Source of the DNA: Lentzea sp033794685
GTDB lineage: Bacteria > Actinomycetota > Actinomycetes > Mycobacteriales > Pseudonocardiaceae
Reading direction: 5' to 3' (one strand)
Assembly: GCA_033794685.1 (NCBI GenBank)
Contig: JARAYZ010000002.1
DNA length: 64,000 nt
Numbering within the stretch: the stretch's first letter is position 1; the number at the start of each line of letters is the position of its first letter. This document shows positions 34,524 to 43,033 of the stretch, in pieces. The translations under genes and the position numbers were made by a program. Below the pieces are notes generated by a model. That model was not told the DNA's origin. It was given only the letters and a program-made list of their open reading frames with translations, and did not search any database.

Positions 34524-36122
34524 TCACGGCAACGTCCCGTTGCGGCGCAGGTGGTCTCGTGCGTACTCGATGGCTTCGGGCGTGCTGGCGAACGTGGGTA
34601 CCGCGTGTACCTCCAGTTGGCGGCGGTGCTCTTCGCGCACACCCGAGAGCAGCACGGTCACGCCTCGCTTCCCGAGTCTCTCGACGGCGTCGCGCAGGAC
34701 CAGCGCTCCGGTTCCATCCATTGTGGACACGTGGGACATGCGCAGGATCACCACGGAGACGGCTGCGATCTCGGTGAGTTCCAGCAGGAAGCGATGGGCA
34801 GCGGCGAAGAACAGCGGTCCGTCGAGGCGGTAGGCGACGATGTGCTGGGCGAGCAGTTCGTGTTCCTCCAGCGTGTGGTCGCCGGGTTCCAGAGGTTCCT
34901 CGTCGATCCGCGCTGACCTGGCGACGGCGCGCAGTGCCAGTGCTCCCGCCACGACGAGGCCGACGATCACGGCGGTGACCAGGTCGAGTGCCAGTGTCGC
35001 GATCGCGGTGAGGGCGAGCACCACGGCGTCGGAGCGGTTCGCGCGCATCAGCACCCGCACCGAACCGACTTCGACCATGCGCACGGCGGTCGCGAGCAGC
35101 ACGCCGGCCAGCACGGCCAGCGGGATGCGTCCGACCAGCGGTGCCGCGACGAGCATGATCGCGGCGAGCGTCGCGGCGTGGACCAGGGCTGCCAGTCGTG
35201 AAGTCGCGCCGGATCGGACGTTGACCGCGGTTCTGGCGATCGCCGCGGTCGCGGGCACGCCGCCGAACATCGGCGTGATGACGTTGGCGATGCCCTGGCC
35301 GAAGAGCTCACGGTCCGGGTCGTGGCGCTGGTTCACGCTCATGCCGTCGGCGACTGTCGCGGACAGCAGGCTCTCCAGTGCGGCGAGCGCGGCCACGGCG
35401 ACCGCGGACGGCAGCAGCGACCACAGCACGCCCAGGTCCAGGAAGGACAGTGACGGTGCCGGTAGCAACGCGGGCAGGGTGCCGATTCGCGGCACGGGCA
35501 GGGACCAGATCTCCGCGACCACCGTGCCCACCGCGACGGCCAGCAGTGAGAACGGTATCGCCGGTTTCCAACGCGCGCCGATGAGCATGACCGCGGCGAC
35601 CCCGCACGCGAGGGCAACGGCGGGAAGCAAAGGGCCGGAGCCGAACGCGCGGACCGCGTTCATCACGACGTTGTGGCTGTCGGGCGTGGGCACGCCGAGT
35701 GCCGCGGGGATCTGTTGCAGCGCGATGACCGCGGCGATCCCGATGGTGAAACCCTCGATCACGGGTGCGGGCACGTACCGCATGTAGCGCCCTGCCCGGG
35801 CCGCTGCCAGGGCGAGGAGCAGTACACCCGCGAGCAGGCCGACGGTCAGCACGCCGCTCGGACCGAACGTGGCCACGATCGGCACCAGCACCACGGTCAT
35901 CGCTCCGGTGGGACCCGACACCTGCAGGCTCGAACCACCGAAGACCGCTGCCAGCGCGCCCGCGACGATCGCGGTCGCCAGGCCGGCGGCGGCTCCCAGT
36001 CCGGACGCCACCCCGAACCCCAGGGCCAGCGGCAACGCCACGACCGCCACCGTCAGGCCAGCGAGGAGATCCCGTGGTGTGGCGGTCGCCCAGTCCGCCC
36101 TGACAGGCAGCAAAGCTCTCAC
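34524..36122 (-). CDS. SulP-family anion transporter with STAS domain
   Basis: The 532-residue protein begins with the SulP pattern (DLLAGLTVAVVALPLALGFG), has about ten to twelve membrane helices, a central QGIANVITPMFGGVPATAA motif, and a cytoplasmic STAS domain at about 420-525 (VVILRMSHVSTMDGTGALVL). SulP proteins move sulfate, bicarbonate or other anions. It is encoded 4 bp inside the end of the ArsR gene upstream, so expression is under ArsR control. Which anion is carried cannot be read from sequence. Confidence 0.93.
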   Translation of the reverse strand: MRALLPVRADWATATPRDLLAGLTVAVVALPLALGFGVASGLGAAAGLATAIVAGALAAVFGGSSLQVSGPTGAMTVVLVPIVATFGPSGVLTVGLLAGVLLLALAAARAGRYMRYVPAPVIEGFTIGIAAVIALQQIPAALGVPTPDSHNVVMNAVRAFGSGPLLPAVALACGVAAVMLIGARWKPAIPFSLLAVAVGTVVAEIWSLPVPRIGTLPALLPAPSLSFLDLGVLWSLLPSAVAVAALAALESLLSATVADGMSVNQRHDPDRELFGQGIANVITPMFGGVPATAAIARTAVNVRSGATSRLAALVHAATLAAIMLVAAPLVGRIPLAVLAGVLLATAVRMVEVGSVRVLMRANRSDAVVLALTAIATLALDLVTAVIVGLVVAGALALRAVARSARIDEEPLEPGDHTLEEHELLAQHIVAYRLDGPLFFAAAHRFLLELTEIAAVSVVILRMSHVSTMDGTGALVLRDAVERLGKRGVTVLLSGVREEHRRQLEVHAVPTFASTPEAIEYARDHLRRNGTLP

Positions 36123-36451
36123 GCGCTGTCCTCGCGCAACTGCGCGAGCAGTTCGTTCTGCCCCACCAGCAGCTCGGTCAGGATCCTCCTGGCCGCCTTC
36201 ATCAGATCGGCCACGTCCGCACCCGCGAGCGCGTACACCACGGTCGACCCTTCTCGGGTCGCCGTCACGATGCCGGACCTGCGCAGCACCGCCAGCTGCG
36301 CGGACAGGTTGGACGGCTCCACCTCGATCTCGGCGAGCAGATCGCGCACCGCCTTCGGGCCGTCCTGCAACAGCTCCAGCACCCGGATGCGCACAGGATG
36401 GCCCAGCATCCGGAAGAACTCGGCCTTCGCCTGGTACAGCGGAACCGGCAC
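36119..36451 (-). CDS. ArsR/SmtB-family repressor
   Basis: The 110-residue protein is a winged-helix ArsR regulator (FFRMLGHPVRIRVLELLQDG, then EPSNLSAQLAVLRRSGIVTA, GSTVVYAL). No Cys is present, so a classical metal thiolate site is absent; another ligand or a non-metal signal is more likely. Start is GTG 36451. It lies between a small upstream gene and the SulP gene, and a 26-bp perfect palindrome at 36646-36671 precedes the operon. Confidence 0.92.
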   Translation of the reverse strand: MPVPLYQAKAEFFRMLGHPVRIRVLELLQDGPKAVRDLLAEIEVEPSNLSAQLAVLRRSGIVTATREGSTVVYALAGADVADLMKAARRILTELLVGQNELLAQLREDSA

Positions 36452-36454
36452 CGC

Positions 36455-36631
36455 TCAGCCCTCCACCGGCGCGACGACGGCTACCCCGTGTTCAGCGGCG
36501 AGGCGCCGCAGGTTGGCCAGATCAGCGCCGTGCACCTCCGCCGCGTACTCGTCCTGTTGCTCCACCGCTCGCCGTACTGCTTGTTCCGCCTGCTCGATGC
36601 GGACGAGCAGGTTGTCCTCGAACTCGTTCAC
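36455..36631 (-). CDS. Small helical protein at the head of the ArsR-SulP operon
   Basis: A 58-codon reading frame starts at GTG 36631 (NEFEDNLLVRIEQAEQAVRR) and ends at 36455, three bases before the ArsR start. Most of it is predicted as one amphipathic helix with heptad-like spacing (EQAVRRAVEQQDEY), ending in HGVAVVAPVEG. Good codon bias, tight spacing to ArsR and position directly behind the palindrome support a real gene. I do not recognise a family. Confidence 0.6.
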   Translation of the reverse strand: MNEFEDNLLVRIEQAEQAVRRAVEQQDEYAAEVHGADLANLRRLAAEHGVAVVAPVEG

Positions 36632-36645
36632 GACACCACGACCTG

Positions 36646-36671
36646 TCGACTTGAAGAATTCTTCAAGTCGA
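36646..36671. promoter_or_regulatory. 26-bp perfect palindrome, likely ArsR operator
   Basis: Bases 36646-36671 are an uninterrupted perfect palindrome with core TTGAAGAATTCTTCAA (36651-36666), flanked by TCGAC and GTCGA. It lies 15 bp upstream of the first gene of the small protein/ArsR/SulP operon, in the only AT-rich stretch of the area. ArsR repressors bind such inverted repeats over their own promoter. Confidence 0.75.
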
Positions 36672-36686
36672 TACTTTACAACTCTG

Positions 36687-37601
36687 TCAACTGCGCGGCG
36701 CCCGGCGACCGATCGTCGTGCCCGCGGTGCCCGCCAGAAGTTCCGCGGCGTCGGTCAGCGCTCCGATTCCCGCGGTCGAGCCGGTCGCGTCGACGAACCG
36801 GCGGCCCGCCTCGACCTTCGGTCCCATCGACCCCGTGGGGAAGCTCAGGTGCTCGAGTTCGGCCACGTCGAGGTGGTGCAGCGGTTCGGCGGTGGGCATG
36901 CCGTAGTCGGACATCACGGCGGACACGTCGGTGAGCAGGAGCAGTTGGTCCGCTTTCAAGGCGATCGCCAGCGCGGCCGACGTGAGGTCCTTGTCCACCA
37001 CCGCCTCGATGCCGTGCAGCTGACCGTCATCGACGACCGGCGCTCCCCCGCCACCCGCGCAGACCACGATCGTGCCGCCGCTCACGAGTTGTTCGATGGA
37101 CTCCCGTTCGACCAGCCGGACCGGTTCCGGGGAGGGGACGACGCGGCGCCAGTTCGGGCCGTCCGCGGCTACCGTCCAGCCGTTCTGCTCGGCCAGCCGA
37201 CCGGCCGCGGCGCGGTTGTAGATCGGGCCGATGAACTTCGTCGGCGCGGAGAACGCCGGGTCGGACGCGTCGACGACGGTTTGAGTGATGACGGCGAGGA
37301 TCGGCTTGCGGACGCCGGCGTTGCGCAGGGACTGGGCGAGCCAGTAGCCGATCATGCCCTGCGTTTCGGCGCCGAGGGTGTCGAGCGGGTACGGGCGGGT
37401 GAGCGACGGGTCGGCCTCGCTCTCCAGGGCGAGCAGGCCGATCTGGGGGCCGTTGCCGTGACAGATGACGAGTTCGTGTTCGGCGGCGAGCGGCGCGAGT
37501 GCTCGCGCCGCTGCTTCGACGTGGTGGAGCTGAACGGAGGCATCGGCGCGTTCGCCGCGCATGAGCAGGGCGTTGCCTCCGAGTGCGACGACGATGCGCA
37601 T
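36687..37601 (-). CDS. arcC: Carbamate kinase
   Basis: The 304-residue enzyme makes ATP and carbamate, which decays to ammonia and CO2, from carbamoyl phosphate and ADP, the energy-yielding last step of the arginine deiminase pathway. It shows ALGGNALL near the start, CHGNGPQIG, TLGAETQGMIGYWL, CAGGGGAPV and VDKDLTSAALA, all hallmarks of carbamate kinases. Its ATG at 37601 shares a base with the stop of arcB (TGATG). Last gene of arcDABC. Cytoplasmic. Confidence 0.96.
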   Translation of the reverse strand: MRIVVALGGNALLMRGERADASVQLHHVEAAARALAPLAAEHELVICHGNGPQIGLLALESEADPSLTRPYPLDTLGAETQGMIGYWLAQSLRNAGVRKPILAVITQTVVDASDPAFSAPTKFIGPIYNRAAAGRLAEQNGWTVAADGPNWRRVVPSPEPVRLVERESIEQLVSGGTIVVCAGGGGAPVVDDGQLHGIEAVVDKDLTSAALAIALKADQLLLLTDVSAVMSDYGMPTAEPLHHLDVAELEHLSFPTGSMGPKVEAGRRFVDATGSTAGIGALTDAAELLAGTAGTTIGRRAPRS

Positions 37602-38593
37602 CAGGAGGCCAGTCCGGCGACGATGACCGCCTTGATGGTGTGCAGGCGGTTCTCGGCCTGGTCGAAGACGACCGAGGCGGGTGAGGAGAACACCTCGTCG
37701 GAGACTTCGGCGCCGTCGAGGCCGTACTGGTCGTGGACCCGGCGGCCGACGGTGGTGGTGCGGTCGTGGATGGACGGCAGGCAGTGCAGGAACTTCGTGT
37801 CGGGTTTGCCGGTGGCCTTCATCAGTTCGGCGGTGACGCGGTAGGGCGTCAGCAGGGGCACGCGGGTGTCCCAGGCCTCGGGTGAGTCGCCCATGCTGAC
37901 CCAGACGTCGGTGTAGATGAAGTCGACGCCCGCGACGGCCTCTTCCGCGTCCTCGGTGACGAGGACGCGGGCACCACTCGTCGCTGCCAGTTCGTGTGCC
38001 TTGGCGATCACGTCGGCGGGCGGTTGCAACTCGGCGGGGGCCCCGATCCGGACGTCCATGCCGAGCAGGGCGCCGGTGATCAGCAGCGAGCGGGCGACGT
38101 TGTTGTGGCCGTCGCCGACGAAGGCGAACTTGATGTCCTCGATCTGGCCGTCGAAGTTCTCGGCCATGGTGAGGATGTCGGCGAGCATCTGGGTGGGGTG
38201 CCAGGAGTCGGTGAGGCCGTTCCACACGGGCACGCCGGCGTGGTCGGCGAGCGTCTCGACGGTGTCCTGGGCGAAGCCTCGGAACTCGATGGCGTCGAAC
38301 ATGCGGCCGAGCACCTTGGCGGTGTCCGGGATGGACTCCTCGCGGCCCATGTGGGAGCCGGTGGGGTCGAGGTAGGTGACGTGGGCACCCTGGTCGTGGG
38401 CGGCGACTTCAAACGCGCAGCGGGTGCGCGTCGAGCTCTTCTCGAAGACGAGAGCGATGTTCTTGCCGGTCAGCAGTGGGTGTTCGGTGTGGGATGCCTT
38501 GGCGCGCTTGAGTCCGCGGGCCTGGGAGACGAGGTCGAGGAACGTCTCCTTGGTGAGGTCGAGTTCCTTGAGCAGAGAGCCGGGGTGTCGCAT
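37601..38593 (-). CDS. arcB: Ornithine carbamoyltransferase (catabolic)
   Basis: The 330-residue protein has the carbamoyl-phosphate loop STRT at 54-57 (EKSSTRTRCAFEV), GRMFDAIEFRG, and the ornithine-site motif HCLPS. In the arginine deiminase pathway it splits citrulline with phosphate into ornithine and carbamoyl phosphate. The position between arcA and arcC makes the catabolic role likely, although anabolic ArgF has the same fold. Start ATG 38593, 13 bp behind arcA. Confidence 0.95.
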   Translation of the reverse strand: MRHPGSLLKELDLTKETFLDLVSQARGLKRAKASHTEHPLLTGKNIALVFEKSSTRTRCAFEVAAHDQGAHVTYLDPTGSHMGREESIPDTAKVLGRMFDAIEFRGFAQDTVETLADHAGVPVWNGLTDSWHPTQMLADILTMAENFDGQIEDIKFAFVGDGHNNVARSLLITGALLGMDVRIGAPAELQPPADVIAKAHELAATSGARVLVTEDAEEAVAGVDFIYTDVWVSMGDSPEAWDTRVPLLTPYRVTAELMKATGKPDTKFLHCLPSIHDRTTTVGRRVHDQYGLDGAEVSDEVFSSPASVVFDQAENRLHTIKAVIVAGLAS

Positions 38594-38606
38594 CGTAGAG
38601 GTCCTT

Positions 38607-39851
38607 TCAGATGCCGTCGCGCTGGATCGGGCAGGTCATGCAGCGAGCCCCGCCCCGGCCGCGGCCGAGTTCGTTGCCGGGGATGGAGATGACCTCGATG
38701 CCGTGGTCGGCGAGCATGGTGTTGGTGACGGTGTTGCGCTCGTAGCCGACGACGACGCCGGGTGCGAGCGCGAGGAAGTTGTTGGCGTCGTCCCACTGTT
38801 CGCGTTCGGCGGCGCGGGCGTCCTCGTCCGCGCACAGGACCCGTAGCCGGTCGATGCCGAGGAGATCGGCGATGGTGGCGAACACCGAGGTTCGCTCCTG
38901 CACGCGCAGGCCGGCGGAGCTGCGTTCGACGACCTCTTCCGCGTCGGCTGGGGTGATCACCCACGTCTTCAGCGTCTCGGGGTCGAGGCCTGGGTAGCGG
39001 ATGAACGTGGTGAGGTCGAGCATCGTCATGACCGTGTCGAGGTGCATGAGGGCGTGCGAGCGGGGCAGCTGTACGGCGATCACGGAGCTCGCCTGGCCGG
39101 TGCGGAAGAGTTCGCGGGCCAGGATCTCGACGCCCATCGGGGTGGTCCGCTCCCCCATGCCGATCAGCACCGTGCCACGGCCGAGGACGAGGATGTCGCC
39201 ACCTTCCAGTGTGGCTGGCTGGTGGTTGGCGTCGTCGGCGCCGTAGTAGGTCGGGAACGTCGCGTCAGCGAACTGCGGGTGGAAACGGTAGATGGCCTGG
39301 CAGTGCAGGGATTCGCGGCGGCGGGCGGCTTTGGCCATCGGGTTGATGGTGACGCCGCCGTAGATCCAGGCGGAGCTGTCGCGCGGGAACAGGGTGTTCG
39401 GGAGCGGCGGCAGGATGAAGTCGTCCAGTCCGAGGCTGTTCCAGCGCAGGCTGGGCACGCCGAGTGGAGACAGGTCGGCGCGGGTCACGCCGCCGACCAG
39501 GAGCTCGGCCAGCATCGGAGCGTCGACCTTCTCGGCGAACTCGCGCACCGGACCGGCCAGGGTCGGTCCGAGCAGTTCCGGTGTGCACACGCGGTCCAGC
39601 ACGAACGCGCGGGCCTCCGGCAGGGCCAGGGTCTCGGCGAGCAATGTCCCGGTGTGGTGCACGGTGATGCCGCGTTCACGTAGTTTCGCGGTGAAGACGT
39701 CGTGTTCCTCCTGCGCCTTCGCGGCCCAGAGCACGTCGTCGAACAACAGCTCGTCGCAGTTGCGCGGGGTGAGCCTGCTCAGTTCGAGGCCTGGGCGGTG
39801 CACGATCACCTGGCGGAGCGTGCCGACCTCCGATCCGACGCCGAGGGTCAT
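38607..39851 (-). CDS. arcA: Arginine deiminase
   Basis: The 414-residue protein hydrolyses arginine to citrulline and ammonia. Motifs seen in order are GTLRQVIVHRPG, FPRDSSAWI (Asp of the active site), EGGDILVLG, HLDTVMTMLD and the C-terminal nucleophile Cys404 in GGARCMTCP. Length matches the family. ATG 39851 overlaps the arcD stop (ATGA). It is cytoplasmic and supplied by the ArcD exchanger. Confidence 0.97.
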   Translation of the reverse strand: MTLGVGSEVGTLRQVIVHRPGLELSRLTPRNCDELLFDDVLWAAKAQEEHDVFTAKLRERGITVHHTGTLLAETLALPEARAFVLDRVCTPELLGPTLAGPVREFAEKVDAPMLAELLVGGVTRADLSPLGVPSLRWNSLGLDDFILPPLPNTLFPRDSSAWIYGGVTINPMAKAARRRESLHCQAIYRFHPQFADATFPTYYGADDANHQPATLEGGDILVLGRGTVLIGMGERTTPMGVEILARELFRTGQASSVIAVQLPRSHALMHLDTVMTMLDLTTFIRYPGLDPETLKTWVITPADAEEVVERSSAGLRVQERTSVFATIADLLGIDRLRVLCADEDARAAEREQWDDANNFLALAPGVVVGYERNTVTNTMLADHGIEVISIPGNELGRGRGGARCMTCPIQRDGI

Positions 39852-41221
39852 GACCCCACCTCGCCGTACTCGCGGCGGCCGACCTTGAGCCAGATGTAGA
39901 GCGGCACGCCCAGCAGGAGGCACACGACGCCGTAGTAGACGGCCTGGTAGCCGCTGCCGGCCAGCGCCCAGAACGCGAAGGCGAGCGCGAGGACCGAGAC
40001 GGTGCAGTCGCGCACGAGGTGCGGCCACTCGGCCTTGCGTCCTCGGACCAACAGCCAGTACAGCTGCGCCGCGGCGCTGAACAGGTACGGCACGACGGCG
40101 GTGAACACCGACAGCAGCACGAGCGTGGTGAAGACCTGCTCGAAGTTGGTGTAGCTGACGACGACCAGCGCCGAGGCGAGCACGGTGGAGCTGATGATGC
40201 CGAAGCTCGGGATGTCGCCACGGGTGCGCAGGAACGCCTTCGGGAACAGCTTGTCCTTCGCCGCGGCCATCGGCATCTCGCCGATGATCAGGGTCCAGCC
40301 GACGAGGCAGCCGATTCCGGACACGACGGCGGCGATCGCCACGGCCTGGCCGGCCCACTGGCCGCCGAAGATGGCGTTGGCGGCCTCGGTGAACGGCGCC
40401 GAGATCCCGCGCAGCGTCTCGTTGGGCACGGTGCCGAAGACGGTGAGGGTGCCGAGGATGTAGATGACGGCGCAGCCGATCGTGCCGAACACGGTGGCGC
40501 GGCCGACGTTGCGCTCGGGGTCGCGGACGCGGCCGGCGGCGACCGAGGCGGTCTCGATGCCGATGTAGCTGAACAGTGCGATGGCGGCTGCGGCCGAGAT
40601 GGCACCGGCGATCGAGGTGCCGCTGGCGTTGAACTGGCCGAAGTTCGCCGACTTGACGAAGATCAGGCCGACGGTGGCCATGAACACCAGTGGCACGATC
40701 TTCAGCACGGTGAAGGCGATCTGCGTGACGGCCATGTTCCGCAGCCCGGACAGGTTGACCAGGGCAGGAATCCACAGGCCCGCCAACGCGATCACGATGG
40801 ACCAGACGACCTGGTGTTCGGTGTTGACGAACACCTCGACGTAGCCGACCAGCGCGACGACGATCGCCGCGTTGCCCGCCCACGCGGTGATCCAGTAGCA
40901 CCAGGCGTTGAGGAAGCCGGCGAACTCGCCGAACGCGTCCCTCGCATACACGTACGGGCCGCCGGAGCCGCTGATGCGCTTGGCCAGCGCACCGAACGTC
41001 AGAGCGAGGGCCAGCGCGCCGATCGACACGAGAACGAACGCCACGAGACTGATCGGACCGAACGCCGCAAGCGCGGTCGGCAGGCCGAACACGCCGGTGC
41101 CGATCACCGATCCGACCACCAGCGCGGTCGCGGTGGGCAGGCCGAATCTGGACGGGCGTGGCTGCTCACTTCCCGAACCGGGCCGCGTCGCGGCCTCCGG
41201 TCCGGCTACGTCTGTGCTCAC
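39848..41221 (-). CDS. arcD: Arginine/ornithine antiporter-type amino-acid permease
   Basis: The 457-residue APC-superfamily membrane protein has about 12 helices, the helix-1 motif GSVIGTGVFGLP and SGSGGPYVYARDAFGEF after helix 2. First in the arc operon, it most likely exchanges external arginine for ornithine. GTG 41221 is chosen because GAGGAG lies six bases upstream; the open frame continues to 41293 without a better start. A DosR-type box is centred about 98 bp upstream (41313-41326). Confidence 0.9.
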   Translation of the reverse strand: MSTDVAGPEAATRPGSGSEQPRPSRFGLPTATALVVGSVIGTGVFGLPTALAAFGPISLVAFVLVSIGALALALTFGALAKRISGSGGPYVYARDAFGEFAGFLNAWCYWITAWAGNAAIVVALVGYVEVFVNTEHQVVWSIVIALAGLWIPALVNLSGLRNMAVTQIAFTVLKIVPLVFMATVGLIFVKSANFGQFNASGTSIAGAISAAAAIALFSYIGIETASVAAGRVRDPERNVGRATVFGTIGCAVIYILGTLTVFGTVPNETLRGISAPFTEAANAIFGGQWAGQAVAIAAVVSGIGCLVGWTLIIGEMPMAAAKDKLFPKAFLRTRGDIPSFGIISSTVLASALVVVSYTNFEQVFTTLVLLSVFTAVVPYLFSAAAQLYWLLVRGRKAEWPHLVRDCTVSVLALAFAFWALAGSGYQAVYYGVVCLLLGVPLYIWLKVGRREYGEVGS

Positions 41222-41312
41222 GGCGAGCTCCTCACTCCGATGTGGACTGTTGTTGTGAGCAGCCTGCGCTCCGGTGCACCGATCGCCCACCACCTCTGGA
41301 CTCGTCGCTCAC

Positions 41313-41326
41313 GGGACCTAAGTCCT
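41313..41326. promoter_or_regulatory. DosR-type box before arcDABC
   Basis: GGGACCTAAGTCCT is a near-palindrome of the GGGACC-n2-GGTCCC type repeated through 41-64 kb. It lies 92 bp before the arcD start. It is also close to the short ORF at 41329 on its 3' side, but only the arc operon starts here. Inferred site for the regulator encoded at 63670. Confidence 0.6.
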
Positions 41327-41328
41327 CG

Positions 41329-41541
41329 TCATGGCGGGACGTCGACGCGGACGGCCTTGCGCAGCAAAAAGGCGCCGGGAGGGGGTGCCGGCGCCTTTCG
41401 TTCCGCTCTTCTCCAAGGCCTCCTTCCCCAGCGGAAGCAGGAGAACGACCCGATGAAGTTCACTGCGATCGCAGGCGCCCACCACAACTTGCGACCACGT
41501 ACGAACTCCCCGGGCCGCATGGACAGGTCCGCCCACGCCAC
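41329..41541 (-). CDS. Possible small membrane protein, degenerate (PLDc_N-like)
   Basis: The 70-codon frame from GTG 41541 begins 16 bp behind the CBS gene at 41558. Its first half (MRPGEFVRGRKLWWAPAIAV, NFIG, GRRP) resembles the small PLDc_N-type membrane proteins of actinobacteria, which normally stop soon after the GRR. Here the frame runs on through a terminator hairpin, so the original stop has probably been lost or the gene is decaying. Function unknown. Confidence 0.35.
   Translation of the reverse strand: MAWADLSMRPGEFVRGRKLWWAPAIAVNFIGSFSCFRWGRRPWRRAERKAPAPPPGAFLLRKAVRVDVPP
41368..41398. terminator. Bidirectional hairpin terminator
   Basis: AAAGGCGCCGG at 41368-41378 pairs perfectly with CCGGCGCCTTT at 41388-41398. 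On the minus strand it follows the CBS-CBS operon, and it lies about 45 bp upstream of the box that precedes arcD, insulating the two units. Confidence 0.7.
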
Positions 41542-41557
41542 CGCTTCCTGGCCATCG

Positions 41558-42178
41558 TCAACTCCCCGCAGGCACGGGTTCGGTGGTGAACTCGACGTCG
41601 GTCACGCCTGCGATCGCGCGGATCAGCACCTCGGCGACGTGGCGTTCGGTTGCGCTGTCCGCCTTGTCCACGATGGACACCTTGCCGCCGGAAACCGCTA
41701 CCTGCCAGCGCTGTGCGCCGCCGACCATGCCGAGCCGGTTGTGGATCTCGGCCTCGATGACCCAGTCCGCACGGGTGATGGACCGCAGCATGTCCCTGCG
41801 GGTCACGATGCCCGCGAGGTGGCCTTCGTGGACGACCGGCACGCTGCGCACGTTGTGCTCCAGCATCAGTCCGGCGACTTCCGCGAGGTCGGTGTTCGGG
41901 CCCACCACCACCGGCTGCCTCGTCATCACCTGGTCGACCACGTCCGCGGGCGGCTTCCTGGCCTCGACGGGCTCGCCGTGCACGAGCGACCGCGGGTCCT
42001 GCGGCAGGCGATCCTGGATCAGGTCGGCCTCGCCGACCACGCCGATCAACACACCGAAGGCGTCGACCACGGGCAGTGCGGTGAATCCGCGTTCAGCGAG
42101 CAACTGAGCGGCATCGCGTGCCGGGGTGCCCGTTTCGACGACCACGACGTCCGTGGTCATCACATCTCGAGTCCTCAT
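41558..42178 (-). CDS. CBS-domain protein with C-terminal BON-like domain (I)
   Basis: The 206-residue protein has two CBS motifs, about 1-60 (MRTRDVMTTDVVVVETGTPA) and 80-140 (VDQVMTRQPVVVGPNTDLAE, with VTRRDMLRSI), then a BON-like region (WVIEAEIHNRLGM, VADVEFTTE-type ending). CBS pairs bind adenine nucleotides and report energy state. Second gene of a two-CBS operon with 42186-42872. Similar proteins occur in hypoxia regulons of other actinobacteria. Confidence 0.9.
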   Translation of the reverse strand: MRTRDVMTTDVVVVETGTPARDAAQLLAERGFTALPVVDAFGVLIGVVGEADLIQDRLPQDPRSLVHGEPVEARKPPADVVDQVMTRQPVVVGPNTDLAEVAGLMLEHNVRSVPVVHEGHLAGIVTRRDMLRSITRADWVIEAEIHNRLGMVGGAQRWQVAVSGGKVSIVDKADSATERHVAEVLIRAIAGVTDVEFTTEPVPAGS

Positions 42179-42185
42179 GACGCTC

Positions 42186-42872
42186 CTAGCCGAAGATCTC
42201 GGTCTGGCGGGTGTGCGTGGTGTCGTTCCATCCGCAGCGCAGGTGGTTGTGCACGTCGACGACGCCCGGCAGGACGCGCACGAGGTGTTCGGCGATCTCG
42301 ACTTCGCTCTGGCGCTCCAGCTGGCCCTGCATCGTCACGATGCCGTCGGTCACCTCGACGTCGATGGTGTTCGGGTCCACCCACAGCATCCGGCCGAAGA
42401 TCTCGTCGCGGATCGTCGTGCGCAGCTCGCCGTCCTCCCGCACGAAGAGCTTCAGCAGGTCACGGCGGGACAGCACGCCGACGAGCGCGCCGTCGGCGTC
42501 CATGACGAACAGCCTGCGCACACCGGCTGCCGCCAGTTCGCGGGCCGCGGCGCTCGCGGCGAGGTCCGGCGGGACGCTCTTCACCGGCGACGTCATCACG
42601 TCGCGGGCGATCACACCACTCGCCTGCTCCCACCGATGTTTCGTCGCGCGCCCGGCGAACACACCAGGTGCGTCCTCGGTACCGCCCCTGAACTCTTCCT
42701 TCGGCATCAGGTCTGCTTCCGAGACAACGCCGACCGGGTAGCCGCCGTCGAGCACAGGAACAGCACTGATCTTGTTGTCCTCCAGCAGCCGCACGAGCTC
42801 CTTGAACGGGCACTCGACGTCTGCGGTGATCACCTCACGTGTCATCAGCGAGGCGACTGTCGGTTCACGCAT
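42186..42872 (-). CDS. CBS-domain protein with C-terminal BON domain (II)
   Basis: The 228-residue protein carries two CBS repeats (about 8-55, LMTREVITADVECPFKELVR; 85-145, VMTSPVKSVPPD and LSRRDLLKLF) and a BON domain (IDVEVTDGIVTMQGQLERQS, VVDVHNHL). ATG 42872 follows GGAGG at five bases. First gene of the two-CBS operon; a weak DosR-type box is found about 112 bp upstream. Predicted soluble nucleotide sensor. Confidence 0.92.
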   Translation of the reverse strand: MREPTVASLMTREVITADVECPFKELVRLLEDNKISAVPVLDGGYPVGVVSEADLMPKEEFRGGTEDAPGVFAGRATKHRWEQASGVIARDVMTSPVKSVPPDLAASAAARELAAAGVRRLFVMDADGALVGVLSRRDLLKLFVREDGELRTTIRDEIFGRMLWVDPNTIDVEVTDGIVTMQGQLERQSEVEIAEHLVRVLPGVVDVHNHLRCGWNDTTHTRQTEIFG

Positions 42873-42983
42873 GACACCCTCCGGCGATCTTCGGTCTCTT
42901 TCTGTCTCAAGCCTTCTCGCCGGAACAGCGGCCGCCCACCTGCCAAGGACGTGGGTCGGCCGGGCGTTCCGACCCGGTGCAAG

Positions 42984-42998
42984 AGGACCAAAGGGCCC
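42984..42998. promoter_or_regulatory. Weak DosR-type box between the CBS operon and a USP remnant
   Basis: AGGACCAAAGGGCCC retains the two half-sites GGACC and GGxCCC, but the spacing is one base off from the other copies. It lies between the divergent CBS operon (start 42872) and the broken USP gene (43034). Weaker than the other sites and listed for completeness. Confidence 0.35.
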
Positions 42999-43033
42999 TG
43001 CACCCCGGTGAGCCGGCTCAACACGCTGAACGC

